From assembly GCA_003024175.1 (NCBI GenBank), contig MDYQ01000043.1, forward strand, positions 79,008 through 143,007: a DNA stretch of 64,000 nucleotides, given 5' to 3'. This DNA comes from Planoprotostelium fungivorum (Eukaryota > Evosea > Variosea > Cavosteliida > Cavosteliaceae). The notes under the pieces were generated by a model. It was not told the origin of the DNA and did not search any database. It saw nothing but the letters and a program-made list of their open reading frames with translations. The translations under genes were made by a program, and so were the position numbers. Shown here piece after piece: positions 34,836 through 48,272 of this stretch. Position 1 is the stretch's first letter; every line of letters begins with the position of its first letter.

Positions 34836-37800
34836 CTAGATCACTTCAATCTTGATCAGACGAAGAACAACACCTTTCAGTTCTTTTGTCCCCCTCTTCA
34901 TGAGATTAATGAGCTGCACGTATCGTGGACTCAGCTTTTCTGTTTCTTTCATCTTGATGTACTGTTGCATCTCCTCTACAGCTTGTATAGCTTGCTTCTT
35001 ATCCAAGTGAGATATAAACTGCAACCATTCATTATCACTCAAAAGGTCACCCTCACCTTAGCGGACTGTGACAGAATGACCCACAACAATCCCACAGAAT
35101 AAGCTTTTGTAGTGATTTCTTCTGTCATCGATTTCCAGATTAAGATGATTCTATCGATGAACTTCCCTACTCTCTTTCAATCCCATGATGTACATCCACC
35201 CTACCTTGTAGCATGATGTGTGGGTGAGTGTCTTTGCAGAAAGAGAGCTGAAGGAGGAGAAGGAAAATGTCAGCTTGGACTGTGGGATCTGATGGATGAA
35301 TATTGCAGAGACAATCGATGAAGCCTATTTTCGTCAGTACTTTGACGTGATGCAATCCCACCGCTCATCTTCAAGATTGAGGCTTGTCCTTCTGCTGAGT
35401 GAGAAAAGTTGACGAGAAATCGAAGCATGGAATGCTGCCTAATCGAATCAAGCTTGTTGTTCATCAAGCTGTCTCGGATGTGCAGCATGATATTCGTCTG
35501 GATGACATTCAAATCTCTGCCGATTACACGATTCACCTTCTGCATTGCGGAACGAAGTATGGGAGATAGGGCGAGAGACTGCATGCAGAGATGGATCAGC
35601 TGAAAGGTAGTTGCATCCAGCTTTGGCTTGACGGCCACCGTGATGAGAGAGTGAAGAAGGTTCCTCTCCTTATCGTTCTGCTTCTTCTTCGAATTCACCA
35701 TCATCTCTTTGGCGGGCTCACATCCAGACAGAAAATTCTGCATCAGCTTGAGGTAATCTTGAAAGATCTGCTTATCGCTGATGACAATGGGCCATGCACT
35801 CTTCATCCAATCAACCAACTCCTCTCTTGCCATCATCTATCTCTCTCAATCGATCGTCATCTTTTCCTTCTCAACCACCTTTGCTTCTTTCGAATTGTGT
35901 AGAAAGTTTCTCAGTAGACTCGTGTAATGGAAGTACATGTCGAGGGTTTTACTCTGAATAGATCAGAGAAGGATGGACGGGTGACTCACGTGATTCAAGT
36001 TGTGAAGGTATGCGGCGTGAATCTGAGAGAGATATGTACCGATACGATGAATCACGACGTGAATGTAACCCGCTGAATGGAATCAGTTCAAGATTGAGAT
36101 GAATAGCTACCTTCCAAGGCATAGTCTTGTGATTTGAAGCTGACAGCGAATAAGTTGCAGAGGGATACGAGACAGCTCTTGGTATCATCTTCATCTCCTC
36201 CCTCCTCTGATTGACGTAACACGTCCATCACCTTCTGTGTCAATAGATTGGCTGGATAGATCTCTTCGTCGAATACCGTCGGTTCGTTGATGAACTGCAG
36301 AGCTCTCTCTTCCATGTTGGATAACTGGAATCCATCAATGGGTGAATGTTTCGAGATGAATCACCATGCGTGAGAGCAGACGAACGGTGGGTAAGATAAC
36401 TTTGCTTCGTGTCTCGTCTCTTAATATGAACATGATGTGAAGAATGATTCTTCTTATTCCTCGATCGTAATCTTCTCCTCTCGCTTCTGAATCGGTCTTT
36501 GTTCCGCTCTGTCTTCGTTCGATGTCGCATCCTTGTCATGTAGACTCACCATCTTGCACAGTATACGAGTGGTCACTGCTCGATGAGGCTTTTTAGTGCG
36601 GTGGATCTGAGTCGAACGTCAGAATTTGAATTTCATTATTTCTCTCAACTATCTGAAGGCAGTCATCCATGTCCTTCTCTACGCTCTTACTATTTCTGCC
36701 GTCGAATAATGTGATCTCCATGATCTGTATTACATTCAACATCCATCCATCTACTCGTGTCGTAAATGTATCGATTCCACCTCGAAGATCAATAGGATCG
36801 TCTCCTCAGACTCTGTACTCAGTGTCTTTAAGCGTTGAATCATGAGCTTCCACAGTCCATCACAATCGATATCATTCTCTCGAACGACGATGGTTCGAAT
36901 CAAGAGGAGCTGTGTCTCCAACAGATAACTCTCCTCTCTGTTCTCTATCTCCCTGATGAGAAGGCGATAGATGTCCCCGGCTTCTCACGGATCAGAATCG
37001 ATGTCTACATCATTGTGTCACCTGTTTCAAATCTGCCTGATCGAACGATAGAAGTGAGAGTGAGGTTCGCTTCACATCTTAATGAATGTGGTATCGTAAC
37101 ATCGTGAACGAGTGCATCACATATCGATGCGATGGTCCTGAACAAAGATTCCTCCATGTCGTCGATCATGGATCTGAAGATGGCCAGAGCTGACGTCTAT
37201 CCTCCGTCATTCTCATCCGTCTCGATGTATCACAATTGCACTCACTTGTAGACAATGTCTGCCCCTGAATAGAACGTCCCATAAGGTGGCCAGAAATAAG
37301 GATCGATCTCTCACGCCAGCACACAGTGAGGGTGATGATCTGATGCAGAAGAGAAGGCTCTCCATCATTCTACCGTGGTAGCCACTGTCGTCCTCTGTGA
37401 ATGTGAGAATGAGGGAGGGGGAGAAAGTGACCTGCGTCCAGATTGGCCAAGGAGATTGTGAATTGAGAGAAGAATGGACTGAGTGAAGAGAGATCATCCA
37501 TCGTCAAGTGAGAGCATAATAGACATACATCCAATTTGAGTCGTGTCATCTTCGCATCAGATAGATCCACCTAATTTGTTATTCAAGAAGGTTCATCGTC
37601 GGTTTCACCTTCTGATTGGATAAGAACTGAAGACAAGAGAAGCAGGCTTCGTTCAAATCGGTAGAATGTTCTATGCTTTTCAGACACGATGTCTTCATCA
37701 TTCATAATTCTTTCGTCACACCTCGACTCATGTATACTCTCCTCAGTAATTGCTTTAACGCTTGTAGTGTCTTCAGCTCCACACAACGTGTGAGAGATCT

Positions 37801-40800
37801 ACGGCGAATGAAGGAGATCACAATGATTGTAGATGATAGTGTAGAAAAGATACGGATGTTGAGGTGAACTCTGAAACGAATGATCGTGCTGTCTCATCAC
37901 TCGTATCAACTCCGCGACCAACTGCAACGGATCAGGATGTATCGATACAGTGATATCACTCACCATGACGCAAGTTTTTGAATCGAATCCTGGAGAGAAA
38001 GAGCCTTCTCTGTTCTCTGAGAGGGAGAGATGGTGGACGAGTGACATGAATCGACTGAACTCTTCCATTTCTTCCCTGCTCTCTACCCTTCCATCCATTA
38101 ATCTGTTCTCTGTCATCCTCTATCGTCTTTCATTCCATTCACTTGATGAAGAGCTCCCTCGTATGTTTCGATTGCACGAGAACGTGTTGCTGATGGGGTG
38201 TACTGCAGTGATCTCTCATCCCTCGGATTCTCTTCGAACTTTCTGTGTGTTTCTGTTGGTGTCTCATCATCCTGTCGAATTGTGCGGAAGGATGGATGCA
38301 TCGTATGATGTCCCACTCTCGTCGTTCTTCTCCTGTCATAATGATCAATTCCGTCTCTTCTCATTCTTCTCACCCGAGTGAAGGACTTGATCAACTGTGA
38401 ATCCTTCTAACGAATGCAATATCTTGACATTGTCCTTATCTTCCTTTGATGGCTCGGAATCGATCTTTCCATACACTCGCACTGCTCTGACCTGACATAA
38501 TCAGATGATGACATCTCGATATAAGCAGAGACGGATGTCCTTTCAAGGTAATGAATGTGTCACCTCCACATGAAACTGATAGTGAAGATTTGCCTCCATT
38601 GGAACGTACATAGACTCGTCCTTTACGTCTTCGAACGGATTTGGGACGTAAAGTCTCAAATCGAAAGATAAGAGTACGAAGATCTACATGATATCAGTGA
38701 CGAGATACTTTCGCTCAGATCTCACGGCGGTCAGATCGCATCTGATCTCTTGTGACGTGTGAGGGAGATCTGTTGAAAGTGTCACAACACATCAACCACT
38801 CGTCCTTACATGTCATCAGCGTCAGCAGTCGTTCTCTCGTATTCCTCAAGCGATCGGCCAGGTCTAAACCTGTACCCCCTCCTCTCCTCTTGACGATCTC
38901 TTCTCTCTCCAACGTGACCCTCAGCATCCGAACGCACGGAATCGACAGTACGGATCTCATGGATTGGATCTCAATGAAGATGGCATCCACCACTTGATTT
39001 CTATACAAGAGACGATGATATCGACTCTCTGTCGTAGTTCAGATCTTCTCTCTCCACGATAGTTCACCCGTGATCATTCGTGCCATCTGCTCCACTGCAG
39101 TCTTACGAACATCGTCTTGTAATGTTTTCGTTAAGAAGATGTTCTGCAATTCTACAAAGTGAGATTCCTGATGTCATCAACGATGCGTGTGAGATGAGCT
39201 CTTTGTTCGAACCTTCATCGATGGGACGGATCCACTCTTCTTCGTGTGAAGGTCGTTGCATTGAAACGCTTCGTTCGTGTTCCATTCCAGTCCACTGCCT
39301 CTGAATCGTTGAAAGATCTCTCTCAGTTTGTCTCTTCCTATCCTTCTGATCCTATTGCAACGTTCAACTTCTACTGATCTATACAAATATCTCACCATGG
39401 TTGCTGATGGTAGAGAAACCTGATGTGGGCCAAGATCTACCATTCATCACGTCAATTCACTTTCAGAAGATTCAAAGTTTCACCTGCTCTTCGACCGACG
39501 CTGATTCGAGCAGATAATGGAGAGAAGCTGATTCGCATGAGTCCCTCGTGCATGAGAATACATCTCACCGAATAGAGCGGAACCATAGGTGATATCCCCC
39601 ACTTGGAATTGAAGGGCCAAGATGATTTCCTTCGATCCTTGATTCATCTTCCACTCGTAACCCTCCATCAACTTCACAAACAATCCTCTCGCCAGTAGAC
39701 CTGTCTGCTCATCGTTCGTCTTCGTTCTTCACTCTCCCTCTCACCCTTTCGTCGTTCATTGCCATCTGTGTGATCTCCTTCATCATGCGTTGAGTGCACA
39801 GCATGTCTCTCAGCTCCTTCGTGGATAATCTCTGCATCAGCTCTACATAGATCAACTCTCGAATGTCTGCGTAGCGGTGCCGTAGGAGCAGAGATAACAA
39901 GTCCACTCCCTCCTCTACGTGGGACGATGCCAAGTGACAGACGAGATGGATGGTGTAGCGGATAACGTAGATCGGTTCGTGTACGTACGCGATACTGTCC
40001 AACATGTCTCTGATGTCCGATGCTTGTCTCACACTCTCTCGATAATCGGTACATTTTGTGATCCATCGAGAAGTCCTCTGATTGCGATCTAATCGCTGCA
40101 ATTCGTTCGTTTCACAGTGAGATGAAGTATCGCACCTCTCTGATGTCTCTGACGAGGGGGCTGATATAAGATAACAGATTGGCCCTTATTTGAGGATAGC
40201 AGTAATGAACGGACTCACTGAGAATCGTTCTACACAACTCATCCACCACACCATCGGGTATCTACGACGTAGTCAAATCGAATGAACAAACGTCATCTCA
40301 CCTGACTACAAACTTCTTCCGGTGGCCATAGGTGAAGCAGATCACTCGTAAACTCCACGATGGACACGTACATCTCATCATATTCTCCCTTTTCTCCCAT
40401 CATCTTGTATATATCGGACAGAGAGCTGATGTACATCTCTGCTCTATGAACTGTGAGTGAGTGTCTCGTTCTATCATATCTCACCCCTTACATCCCACAG
40501 CTAGTCTCTCCATTCGAATGAGAGGAAACCACAGTCTCATCGCGTTCAATAGATTCGACGCCGAATCACGTCCGCGAGGGAGGAGAGAGGAGAGCTCCGT
40601 GTAGAATATGTGCAGCCAGTTACACAGTGAATCGATGGATAAGAACGATGTATGACCATCGTGCGTGATACCACTGGCAGATGTACTCTGAATGAATGCC
40701 ATTGTCATATTGTCCCCAAACAGATGGATGCAATCCAGAGAGTCTGAGAACAAAACTCGGTCACTCGCCGACATCAGTGAGAATAATTTCTGTCATGGGT

Positions 40801-41603
40801 GAACGATCGAAGAGAGGAGAAATCACCTGTGGAATGTCTGAATGCATGGAGAGGATGTAAGAGCCGTAATTGAAGTGAGTGTTACTGACGGAAAGATATT
40901 CTGAACACTCCAAGCAGGCTTCTCTCAACAGAATGTCATCTTTGAGACCCATCTTGATACTCATTCGGTAGAAGACGTTGTGCATGCTTCCCCTCTCTTC
41001 CATCTTGGTGATGATCGGTTCTATTTGGAAGGGGTCCGTGGTCACCTCCACGCTGAAACTCTCTTCGATCTTCATGGGTCTTCTCTCGTCGTGAATGTAG
41101 TAATTGGATCTGTCGGGTGAGGAGAGGTTTGATAGGATGGCTTGGATCATGTCTTCGGTGCGTTTGCTGATCTGGAGACGATCACCACTTTGAAGAAAGT
41201 CTTGAAAGAATTCTAATCCTCCTATCGCATTTAATTCTGTGGATCCTTGAGGATGCTGTGCACCATTAGATAACGTCTTCATGTATGATCGGCCCACTTT
41301 TGATATTTCGAGAATCAAAGACAAGACTTCTGATTCCATGGGTACCTATGTTGCACATCAGCGCGGGAATCTCACTCAAAGTTGGCTTACTATCGATCTA
41401 TTGAACCATTTCAAAAGGTTGATCAATAATTCCTCGTCGTGGATGATCTCGGTGAGGTGAATCAATCCGCCCTGAAGCTTGAATGATATAGATGATAGGC
41501 TGCTGCATCTGACCGACTCATCGTCTGATACTGAGATACGTCATCCGATGATCCGGAGGCTGATCTCACCCAATTGAGTGATCAGCCAACGATCGAGGGG
41601 CAT
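34836..41603 (-). CDS. RTTN: Rotatin (RTTN/Ana3) centriole protein
   Basis: A very large, many-exon gene. The N-terminus after two introns reads MPLDRWLITQL|VSDDESVRCS, GGLIHLTEIIHDEELLINLL, KWFNRSI|VPMESEVLSLILEISK. This matches the rotatin N-terminal block with LLxWFN and VPMxxEVLxL. The C-terminal exons (LIHLCMQSLALSPILRSAMQ, HSMLRFLVNFSHSAEGQASI, LKVLTKIGFIDCLCN, LLLLQLSFCKDTHPHIML) match the rotatin C-terminal armadillo-like region in order. Rotatin builds full-length centrioles and basal bodies in animals. The middle (36.3-40 kb) is poorly conserved, and I could not verify all exon borders, so the single-gene span is partly inference. The protein would be of the order of 1900 residues. 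Confidence 0.78.
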
Positions 41604-41775
41604 CGCAACACCTGTGACAAATTGTGCCGTTAAGTCGTTGTAGATGAAATTTAAACACAATCACGGGCATTTTTCCGTGTGCATCGTACACACAACCGCA
41701 CGAGAAGGCACATCTCTTCGGTGTCCTCTCTTCTACTCTGTAAGATCATCCTCTAGACCACCAGCGACTGAGAAC

Positions 41776-44141
41776 ATGTACGGCGGAGGTTACCCACCCG
41801 CAGGACAGCCAGGTTACCCTCCTCAGGGTGAGTCTTCGTTTTATTTCGATCTTCATCCTTCGAGTTGAAATGTCTCGAGAGATTGTTCCATATCGCCTCA
41901 TGGATCCATCTGAATCAAATCAGGACAACCAGGAGCTTACCCTCCACAACAAGGTTACCCACCTGCCGGACAACCCGGTGCTTATCCACCTCAGCAAGGT
42001 TATCCACCTCAGCAGGGCTACCCTCCTCAGCAAGGTTATCCACCTCAGCAAGGTTATCCACCTCAACAGGGTTACCCTCCCCAACAGGGCTACCCTCCCC
42101 AACAGGGCTACCCTCCTCAGCAAGGATATCCACCGCAGCAGGGTTACCCTCCACAACAGGGCTACCCTCCCCAGGGCTACCCTCCTCAGCAGGGTTACCC
42201 TCCCGCTCAGCCAGGTTACCCTCCCGCTCCCTACGGAGCACCAGCAGGTGGAGAAAAAAGGCGGGAAAATCACGTGACACTGTACAGGGTACCCTCCAGC
42301 CGGAGCTCCCGCACCTTACGGAGCCCCCGCTCCCTATGGAGCCCCCGTTGCCGTCGTTACGACCTACGCTGTTGGTGCGTACGACATCATCCTTTCATCA
42401 TTTCACCTCTACCCAATCACTGACGTGATACAGGTAGCTACGGAACCTACGGATTTGACCCCAAGAGAGATGCAGAGACGCTGCGTGCGGCCATGAAGGG
42501 TGAGAGTCTAGAGTGTTCACGATAAAAGAGATTGACGAGGGAAAGGTCTGGGAACGGACGAGAAGATGCTCATTCGCGTGTTGGGATGCAGATCGAACGC
42601 AGAGAGATTGCAGATCGCCACGGCTTACCACCAGATCTACGGAAAGCACCTCGAGAAGGCACTCGACGACGAGACCAGCGGAAACTTCTGCAAGCTCCTC
42701 AGACGTCTCGGTGAGTCAATGTCTCTCTCTATCCTTCATCTCTCTATCCTTCATCTCTCTATCCTTCATCTCTCTATCCTTCATCTCTCTATCCTTCATC
42801 TCTCTATCCTTCATCTCTCTATCCTTCATCTCTCTATCCTTCATCTCTCTGATCAGGTCGTGAAGATCCTTTTCTATCTTTTATCTTTCACTCACGATCT
42901 GAACGTCATCGTGTCGATTTGAACGTAACGACATCCTTTGTTCTTCTTTGCGATGCAAGATGAGAACGTCAAGTGAGAGAGACTGAAGAGTACAGTGAGA
43001 CCCACTCACATCATCAAGTCCGATCACCTGCACGAAGCTATGGCAGGAATGGGAACCAAGGACAGATGGCTCATCGATGTCTTGACTCAGACCTCTAACG
43101 CGTGAGTGATGATCATGTCGATTCAGATGGAGGAGAGAGCTGAATGGATGCAGTGAGCTCCAGGCCATCAAGACCGCTTATCAGCAGGATTACGGATCCA
43201 ATTTGGAACATCGCATTCGCAGCGAGACCTCTCACAACTTCAAGAAGGCTCTCGATCACCTCATCCGAGTGCGTATCTCACTTTCTTCTTTGTCATCGTC
43301 AAGACATGATCATCATCACCCGTGACATCATCACATGGGATGTGATCATCATGATGATGATCCGATGGTGTGTCTGTTCTAACGTGTGCGTAGGGATGCC
43401 GTGAGGAGGGACCTGTGAACGATGCAGTGGCATCTGAAGATGCGAAGACGATCTACAAGGCCGGAGAGAAGAAGTGGGGAACGGACGACGATACCTTCAT
43501 CAAGATCTTCACCTCTCGCTCTGCCGCTCACTTGCAGGCCGTCAACAAGTGAGATCCATCTCTTAATTATGTCTTTACTCTCTATCTTTGTTCTCTTTTA
43601 TCCTTCTTCTCTTCTCTCTCTATCGTTATTCTCTTCCATTCTCATCTATCATCTACTTATTCTCTTCTTATCTATTCTACTTATTCTCTTCTCTTCTTAT
43701 CTATTCTACTTATTCTTTTCTTGTTATTGTCTCTCATCCACTCCAGCCACTACATCAGAAACCGTGGAAAGACAGTTCTCGTGAGTGAACGAATGCACAT
43801 CACCATAGACTAACGGAGACAGGATGCCATCAAGAACGAGACGTCCGGTGACTACAAGGACCTCCTCCTCGCCTGTTGCACCATGAGAGAGGTGAGATAG
43901 AAGAGAGTCGAGAGAACTGACCTCTCATCAGCAATACTTTGCCGAGCGTCTTCACACCTCCCTGGCTGGTATCGGAACCTCTGATGCCGTTCTGGTGTAC
44001 ATCCTGGCCATTCACGATAGACCTCAGCTGCAGGCCATCGCCAGATGCTACCAACAGAAGCACGGACACACCCTAGAGCACGACATCCGTGGTGACACCA
44101 GTGGACACTACAAGGATCTCATCATGGAGCTCCTCAGATAA
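41776..44141 (+). CDS. Annexin with PGYPPQQ-repeat N-terminal domain (annexin A7/A11-like)
   Basis: Calcium-dependent phospholipid-binding protein. The N-terminal domain, [16 protein letters not shown] followed by about 25 YPPQQG-type units, is low-complexity as in synexin and Dictyostelium annexin C1. Four annexin repeats follow: [58 protein letters not shown] and [20 protein letters not shown], with GxGT calcium loops and acidic partners (DDETSG, SETS, NETSGD, DTSGHY). The protein ends KDLIMELLR. The intron 42711-42995 contains a minisatellite. The stop lies 13 bp from that of the convergent TRM82-like gene. Confidence 0.95.
42726..42850. repeat. 15-bp minisatellite in an annexin intron
   Basis: Eight perfect tandem copies of TCTCTATCCTTCATC plus a partial ninth inside intron 42711-42995. 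The unit is pyrimidine-rich on the sense strand, so it may act as an extended polypyrimidine tract. The intron is several times longer than most here. Because 15 is a multiple of 3, the array also creates an artefactual open frame. Confidence 0.95.
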
Positions 44142-44154
44142 ACTTCTCTCTTCT

Positions 44155-45763
44155 TTATTTGCTCTCTTCCTTCTTCTCTTCTTTCTTCTCTTCCTTCTTC
44201 TCTTCTTTCTTCTCTTCCTTCTTCTGTTTCTTCTTCTCCTGCCACGCGGCCTCTTTGGCTTGGAACTCGTCGTTGGCCAACTTTCGAATGGACTCGAGCG
44301 AGATACTCTTCTGCAATCTATCCAGCTCCTCCTCCGTTCCTTCTCTCCATCACTCTTCCACTCTCTCTTCCCTCTCTCACCTTCTATGACCAAGGCATTG
44401 ATGGCATCCACGATGGGGTGGCTCGCTTCTACGTACTTTCCCTCCAGATTCTGATAGCGAACGACCTCTGGTTTCATTCCGTAGGCGTAGAGGCTTCCAT
44501 CGGGGGCGAATTCAGCGCCGACGGCGAGGCTTTTCTCTTCTCTCCCGTAGGGGATCGTCTGGGCTCGGTTGAGAGAGCTCCTCTCGGTGTCCAGGTGGTA
44601 GATTTGGATGGACTTGACTCTGCGATCGATGAGGTGGATGCGATGATGAGATGATCACCCTTCGACGACGACGGCGATGGAACCATCTAAAGGAGAGTGG
44701 GATATTGACAGGACGTTTGCCTTCACTTTCTCCTGATGTCCATCATCAGAAGACGTCCATGATGATCTGACGCTCACCGATGCATCGAGGGTTTCGGTCT
44801 GTAAGAGTTGACCCGTCTTGTATTTCCACAGCCTCAGAGTTCCATCACTTCCACCAGAGATGAGAAGATCTTGACTGGCGGCAGGGATGACCAGACGAGA
44901 GACCAAGCTGGGTGGAGGTGAGATGAGAGAATGGAGGTGAGATGAGAGGATGTCGAATGGGAGGTACCTCGTGTGACCGAGACAGTATGATTGGATGTCA
45001 AAGGCGTTGGGGTAATGAGACACTCTGATCTTCTCGTCTCGATCGGCCGTCAAGATGAAGTCGTGGCGTGGAGATAACAACTGTTCGGTGGTGAGAGATG
45101 GATGGCTGTGTGATACTCACCATGTAGATGACCGTTGAACAGTGACCAAGCATGAGTTCGCTGGAGTCCATATCGGTGATGTTGCTCGAATATACATCTC
45201 CAAATTTGTCTGCGTAGATCACTCTCGAACCTCCATCTTGATGAGCTCCAAATTCGACGGTAGAAATCTTCTTCGTGTGTTTTCTGTCTTTCGTTTAGGG
45301 ATACAGAGCGAAGTGTGTGATCATGTGATCTCAACTCGAGATGGATATGAATCTTCTCACTTGGTTGCAATGCATTTCCAAGATTCTGTAGACCATACCT
45401 TAACTGCTTTGTCATCTCCAGCGGAGACTAGGTGCTTCCCTCCCTCATCGAAACTAAGGGTTCTTACGAGATCTGAATGTATACCACTGTGTAAGTCTTC
45501 TGAAGTGATCGTGGTTCCCTTACTGTTGAGGATCAGGACAGAATTAGGAAAATCACCTACACAAGATCTATGATGTGGAATCGATTCGATGTTGCAAAGG
45601 TAACGTATTTTCCTTGTGAATCAAAGCGAAGGAGGTGGATTGGAAGACGCTGCATGTTCGAGCTTGCTGATGTGTGAAATCTTTGAGATGTAACCCGTTG
45701 TAATTCCGTGAATATTAACAATCGAAAGTGAGCACTGACGATCGTCATGAACGCTATGGACAT
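44155..45763 (-). CDS. TRM82/WDR4 subunit of tRNA m7G46 methyltransferase
   Basis: WD40 protein that stabilises the catalytic TRM8/METTL1 subunit, which makes 7-methylguanosine at tRNA position 46. The signature block ILTADRDEKIRVSHYPNAFD, IQSYCLGHT is characteristic of TRM82/WDR4. Other blades read LLRFDSQGKYVTFATSNRF, RTLSFDEGGKHLVSAGDDKA and SRLVIPAASQDLLISGGSDG. The C-terminus is a Lys/Glu repeat tail (KKQKKEEKKEEKKEEKKEE) encoded by a TTCTTCTCTTCC-type microsatellite. Start at 45763 is the first ATG of the open exon. Several short introns lie between blades. Confidence 0.9.
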
Positions 45764-45881
45764 TTATCAACCTCTAAAGTCATCTGTAGACCTCTCCTCT
45801 GAGCTCTATATCATCTCTTCACTCCTTCGTCCTTTCTAACCATTTCCTTCAAACGTTCAGATGGTGACAGCGGAGCACTTC

Positions 45882-47242
45882 TCACTTCATCTCCCTCTTC
45901 CATCGAACTTCATTCCAATCTACGTGATAAGGTACATCTTTATACAATTTCTGCCACAGTTCATACGGTATTCAACTATGACTTCCATTCACCTTGCTCT
46001 TCTTCAATCGCGAGATATCCACACCAGTGGCCACAGGATTCGTTACGTGCAGATCGGACAGATCAACTGTTGGATATAAAAAAATATCGAAACACATCAA
46101 CTCTCTTCTCTCACAGATAAATATCTTCCCCAGATCAGGTGATACGAAGCTGACCTCCTCGTAGAGAACAAAATCGACTTCTAAAGTTCTGATGTCTGCT
46201 GTCAGATGGACCCGAATAGAGAATGACGTTCACCTGTATCCACATTCTTCACTCAAGAATTGACAGAGGTGAGTGCACAGTGTGTACCTCTCCTTCATGT
46301 TTCGAAGGTTCTTCTTCACTCTGCTCTTCACGTTGGACAGAAGACTCGTCAATGATGCAAATTCTTCTTCGTTCAACTGGGAGAGAATGAACGAAAGACT
46401 CTCGTTCTCCTCACCTCTGTAACGTCGAAGACTTTCGATGGTATGTTGAGATGATGGGGTGTGATGATGTCGATGATCGATGTGGCACCGTTACTCTTCA
46501 CACCCAATACGGCTCGAATGTCTTTGAACGTCTCATCTAAAATGGGGCGTTCTAATCTATCGGTGTGTCGGACGATGGGAATCATCTGATGGCTCACTTT
46601 GTCTTCTTGAGAGATTGTTTGATGTCCTTCAGGTGAAAGAAGTCGAGTTCTTCTGATTTAACTCTCAGAGGAACACTGATGCGGGCTTCAGTGGGTGATG
46701 TGACGAGTAGTTCAAAGTCCTTCGATCATCAATCAACATCACATCATGTCGTCGATGATCACCTCTCTTCCCTCTATGAAGGGTTGCAGGAGGCTACTGA
46801 TCCGAACTCCTTGGTCGAATATCTTTTCAATGTGATAAGCCTGCATCGATTCAGAGGATGGAGGACTTGAATGTCTCACCGTGTATTTGTGCATCAACTC
46901 CACGATGATCTCGACTAACCCATAAGGTCGTTCGGGAGACCACCTCTCGTCTAACTCGGTCGAGTCTAAGCCCGCAAAATCCCCTTCCTCTTCACGAAAG
47001 ATGAAATCAATGGGACAATGACCGCCAGTCTGAGTGTACGTTCGAAGCATAATCCCTGAGACATCATCGATGATGTTCGATGAGCTTGGTCGAATCAAAG
47101 AGAACTCACATTCGATCATGATGCCTGTGAAAGGGAAAGAGACTTTGTATTCTCTCTGATTGACGGGAAGTATTTCTATGTTCAGATGACTGTATCTGTT
47201 CGCTATTCTTATCCTTCGTTCGAGCCCAGGATCATCGATCAT
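45882..47242 (-). CDS. BRE/BABAM2 (BRCC45) homologue
   Basis: Scaffold of BRISC and BRCA1-A deubiquitinase complexes, built of UEV-like domains. The N-terminal exon reads IDDPGLERRIRIANRYSHLN, YKVSFPFTGIMIECEFSLI, PIDFIFREEEGDFAGLDSTE and RPYGLVEIIVELMHKYTVR, matching the first BRE UEV (the PxDFIFxE element and the VVKELxxxY helix). Later exons give ISVPLRVKSEELDF, RLERPILDETFKDIRAVLGV, RYTLCTHLCQFLSEECGY and TLEVDFVLYEEVSF, in the same order as human BRE. The end is VPYHVDWNEVRWKREMK. The first ATG is at 47242. The match is of conserved spacing with modest identity, hence not higher confidence. Confidence 0.75.
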
Positions 47243-47487
47243 GATGGTGTAAGATGACAAACCCTGTCATCTAGTTGTAGTCTTTGCTTTTCTTGGAAAG
47301 GAGAAAAGTGAATAAAGTCCAGCAGCTCACTCTCTACCATGTAACACAAGAGATTCCAATATTCTCTACACCAAAACTTTCATTAAACCGTTCCATCATC
47401 AGCACCGATGGATGATCTGATCTCTGTTTTTTGGTCTTTTGGACCAGCCTCTTCTCTCGAAGGGAATCACCAGCTTCTGATCGCTTC

Positions 47488-48178
47488 TCAATAGATTGGA
47501 ATGTACGTCTGTATGAGAGAGAGGAGGAGATGTGCCAAAGCTAAAGCGCTCCCCCAGATGGCCGCAGATCTCCACGACAGATTGAAATCACCCGCGACGT
47601 AGAGGAAAGCGATGGCCGCAGCTGATCTTGTATCAGTGGAAGATCATGTGATTCATCTTACCGTAAAGAACTCCTGTGACCAAACCAACGAAAAGACCCC
47701 AGGCAGTTGCGATGATGGGAAAACTGAGAAACGCCAACGGAAGGGTCTTCTTATTCATGTGTCGATTGAATCTCCACGTTGCAATCATCCCCCATAGGAA
47801 GTAGAGGATGCCGATAGCGAAAGAATTCCAGACTGTGATGCAGACCCACATGTCTGTCATGGTTTCCAGTTTCTCAGCTGAGAAGACGTTGACCATGATG
47901 TAGTTGTTCGCGTGCGAATATTGAGATGCCGGATGATCTCTCCGAATGGGTCGCGAATCGATCAGAAATTCGGATGAGGGAGGTAATGCCACCCTCTTGC
48001 AAGTCTTGGAGGACGGCAGAGCACGTGAATAGAGTATAGAATTTGACCGACAATCCGATGCGTTTGTAAGAGTCACCAGTCCAATTGGATAGAGGAGAAA
48101 GTGCGTGGCGAAGAGATAAGGATAGGACAATCGAGGTGCTGAAAGTAATGCAGGAAAAACGCGGGAAACAGAAAACAT
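47488..48178 (-). CDS. TMEM170-family membrane protein
   Basis: Small multi-pass ER/nuclear-envelope protein family implicated in ER shaping. An N-terminal hydrophobic segment (MFSVSRVFPALLS, SYPYLFATHFLLYPIGLV) looks like a signal peptide or anchor, followed by a luminal region. The family core then reads MWVCITVWNSFAIGILYFLW, GMIATWRFNRHMNKKTLPLA, FPIIATAWGLFVGLVTGVLY|AAAIAFLYVAG. TMEM170 proteins share this three-helix layout with a basic loop after the first helix and a GVLY/AGVY..AG end. One intron near 47.62-47.66 kb is needed to join GVLY to AAAIAF. The C-terminus is LLLSLIQTYIPIY. Confidence 0.8.
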
Positions 48179-48272
48179 TCCAATCAATTCCTACATCATA
48201 CGTAGAGACGTTACTTGAGCTCAGCAGCGGTGTTCTATATCATCGAGCAGTGGTTTTATTGAATATCTCGTC

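Noticed and set aside
41915-42280. Two minus-strand ORFs over the annexin leader
   Set aside because: Mirror translations of the YPPQQG repeats.
42513-42863. Plus ORF with repeated SILHL peptides
   Set aside because: Produced by the 15-bp intronic minisatellite; the true annexin frame is interrupted here by splice sites.
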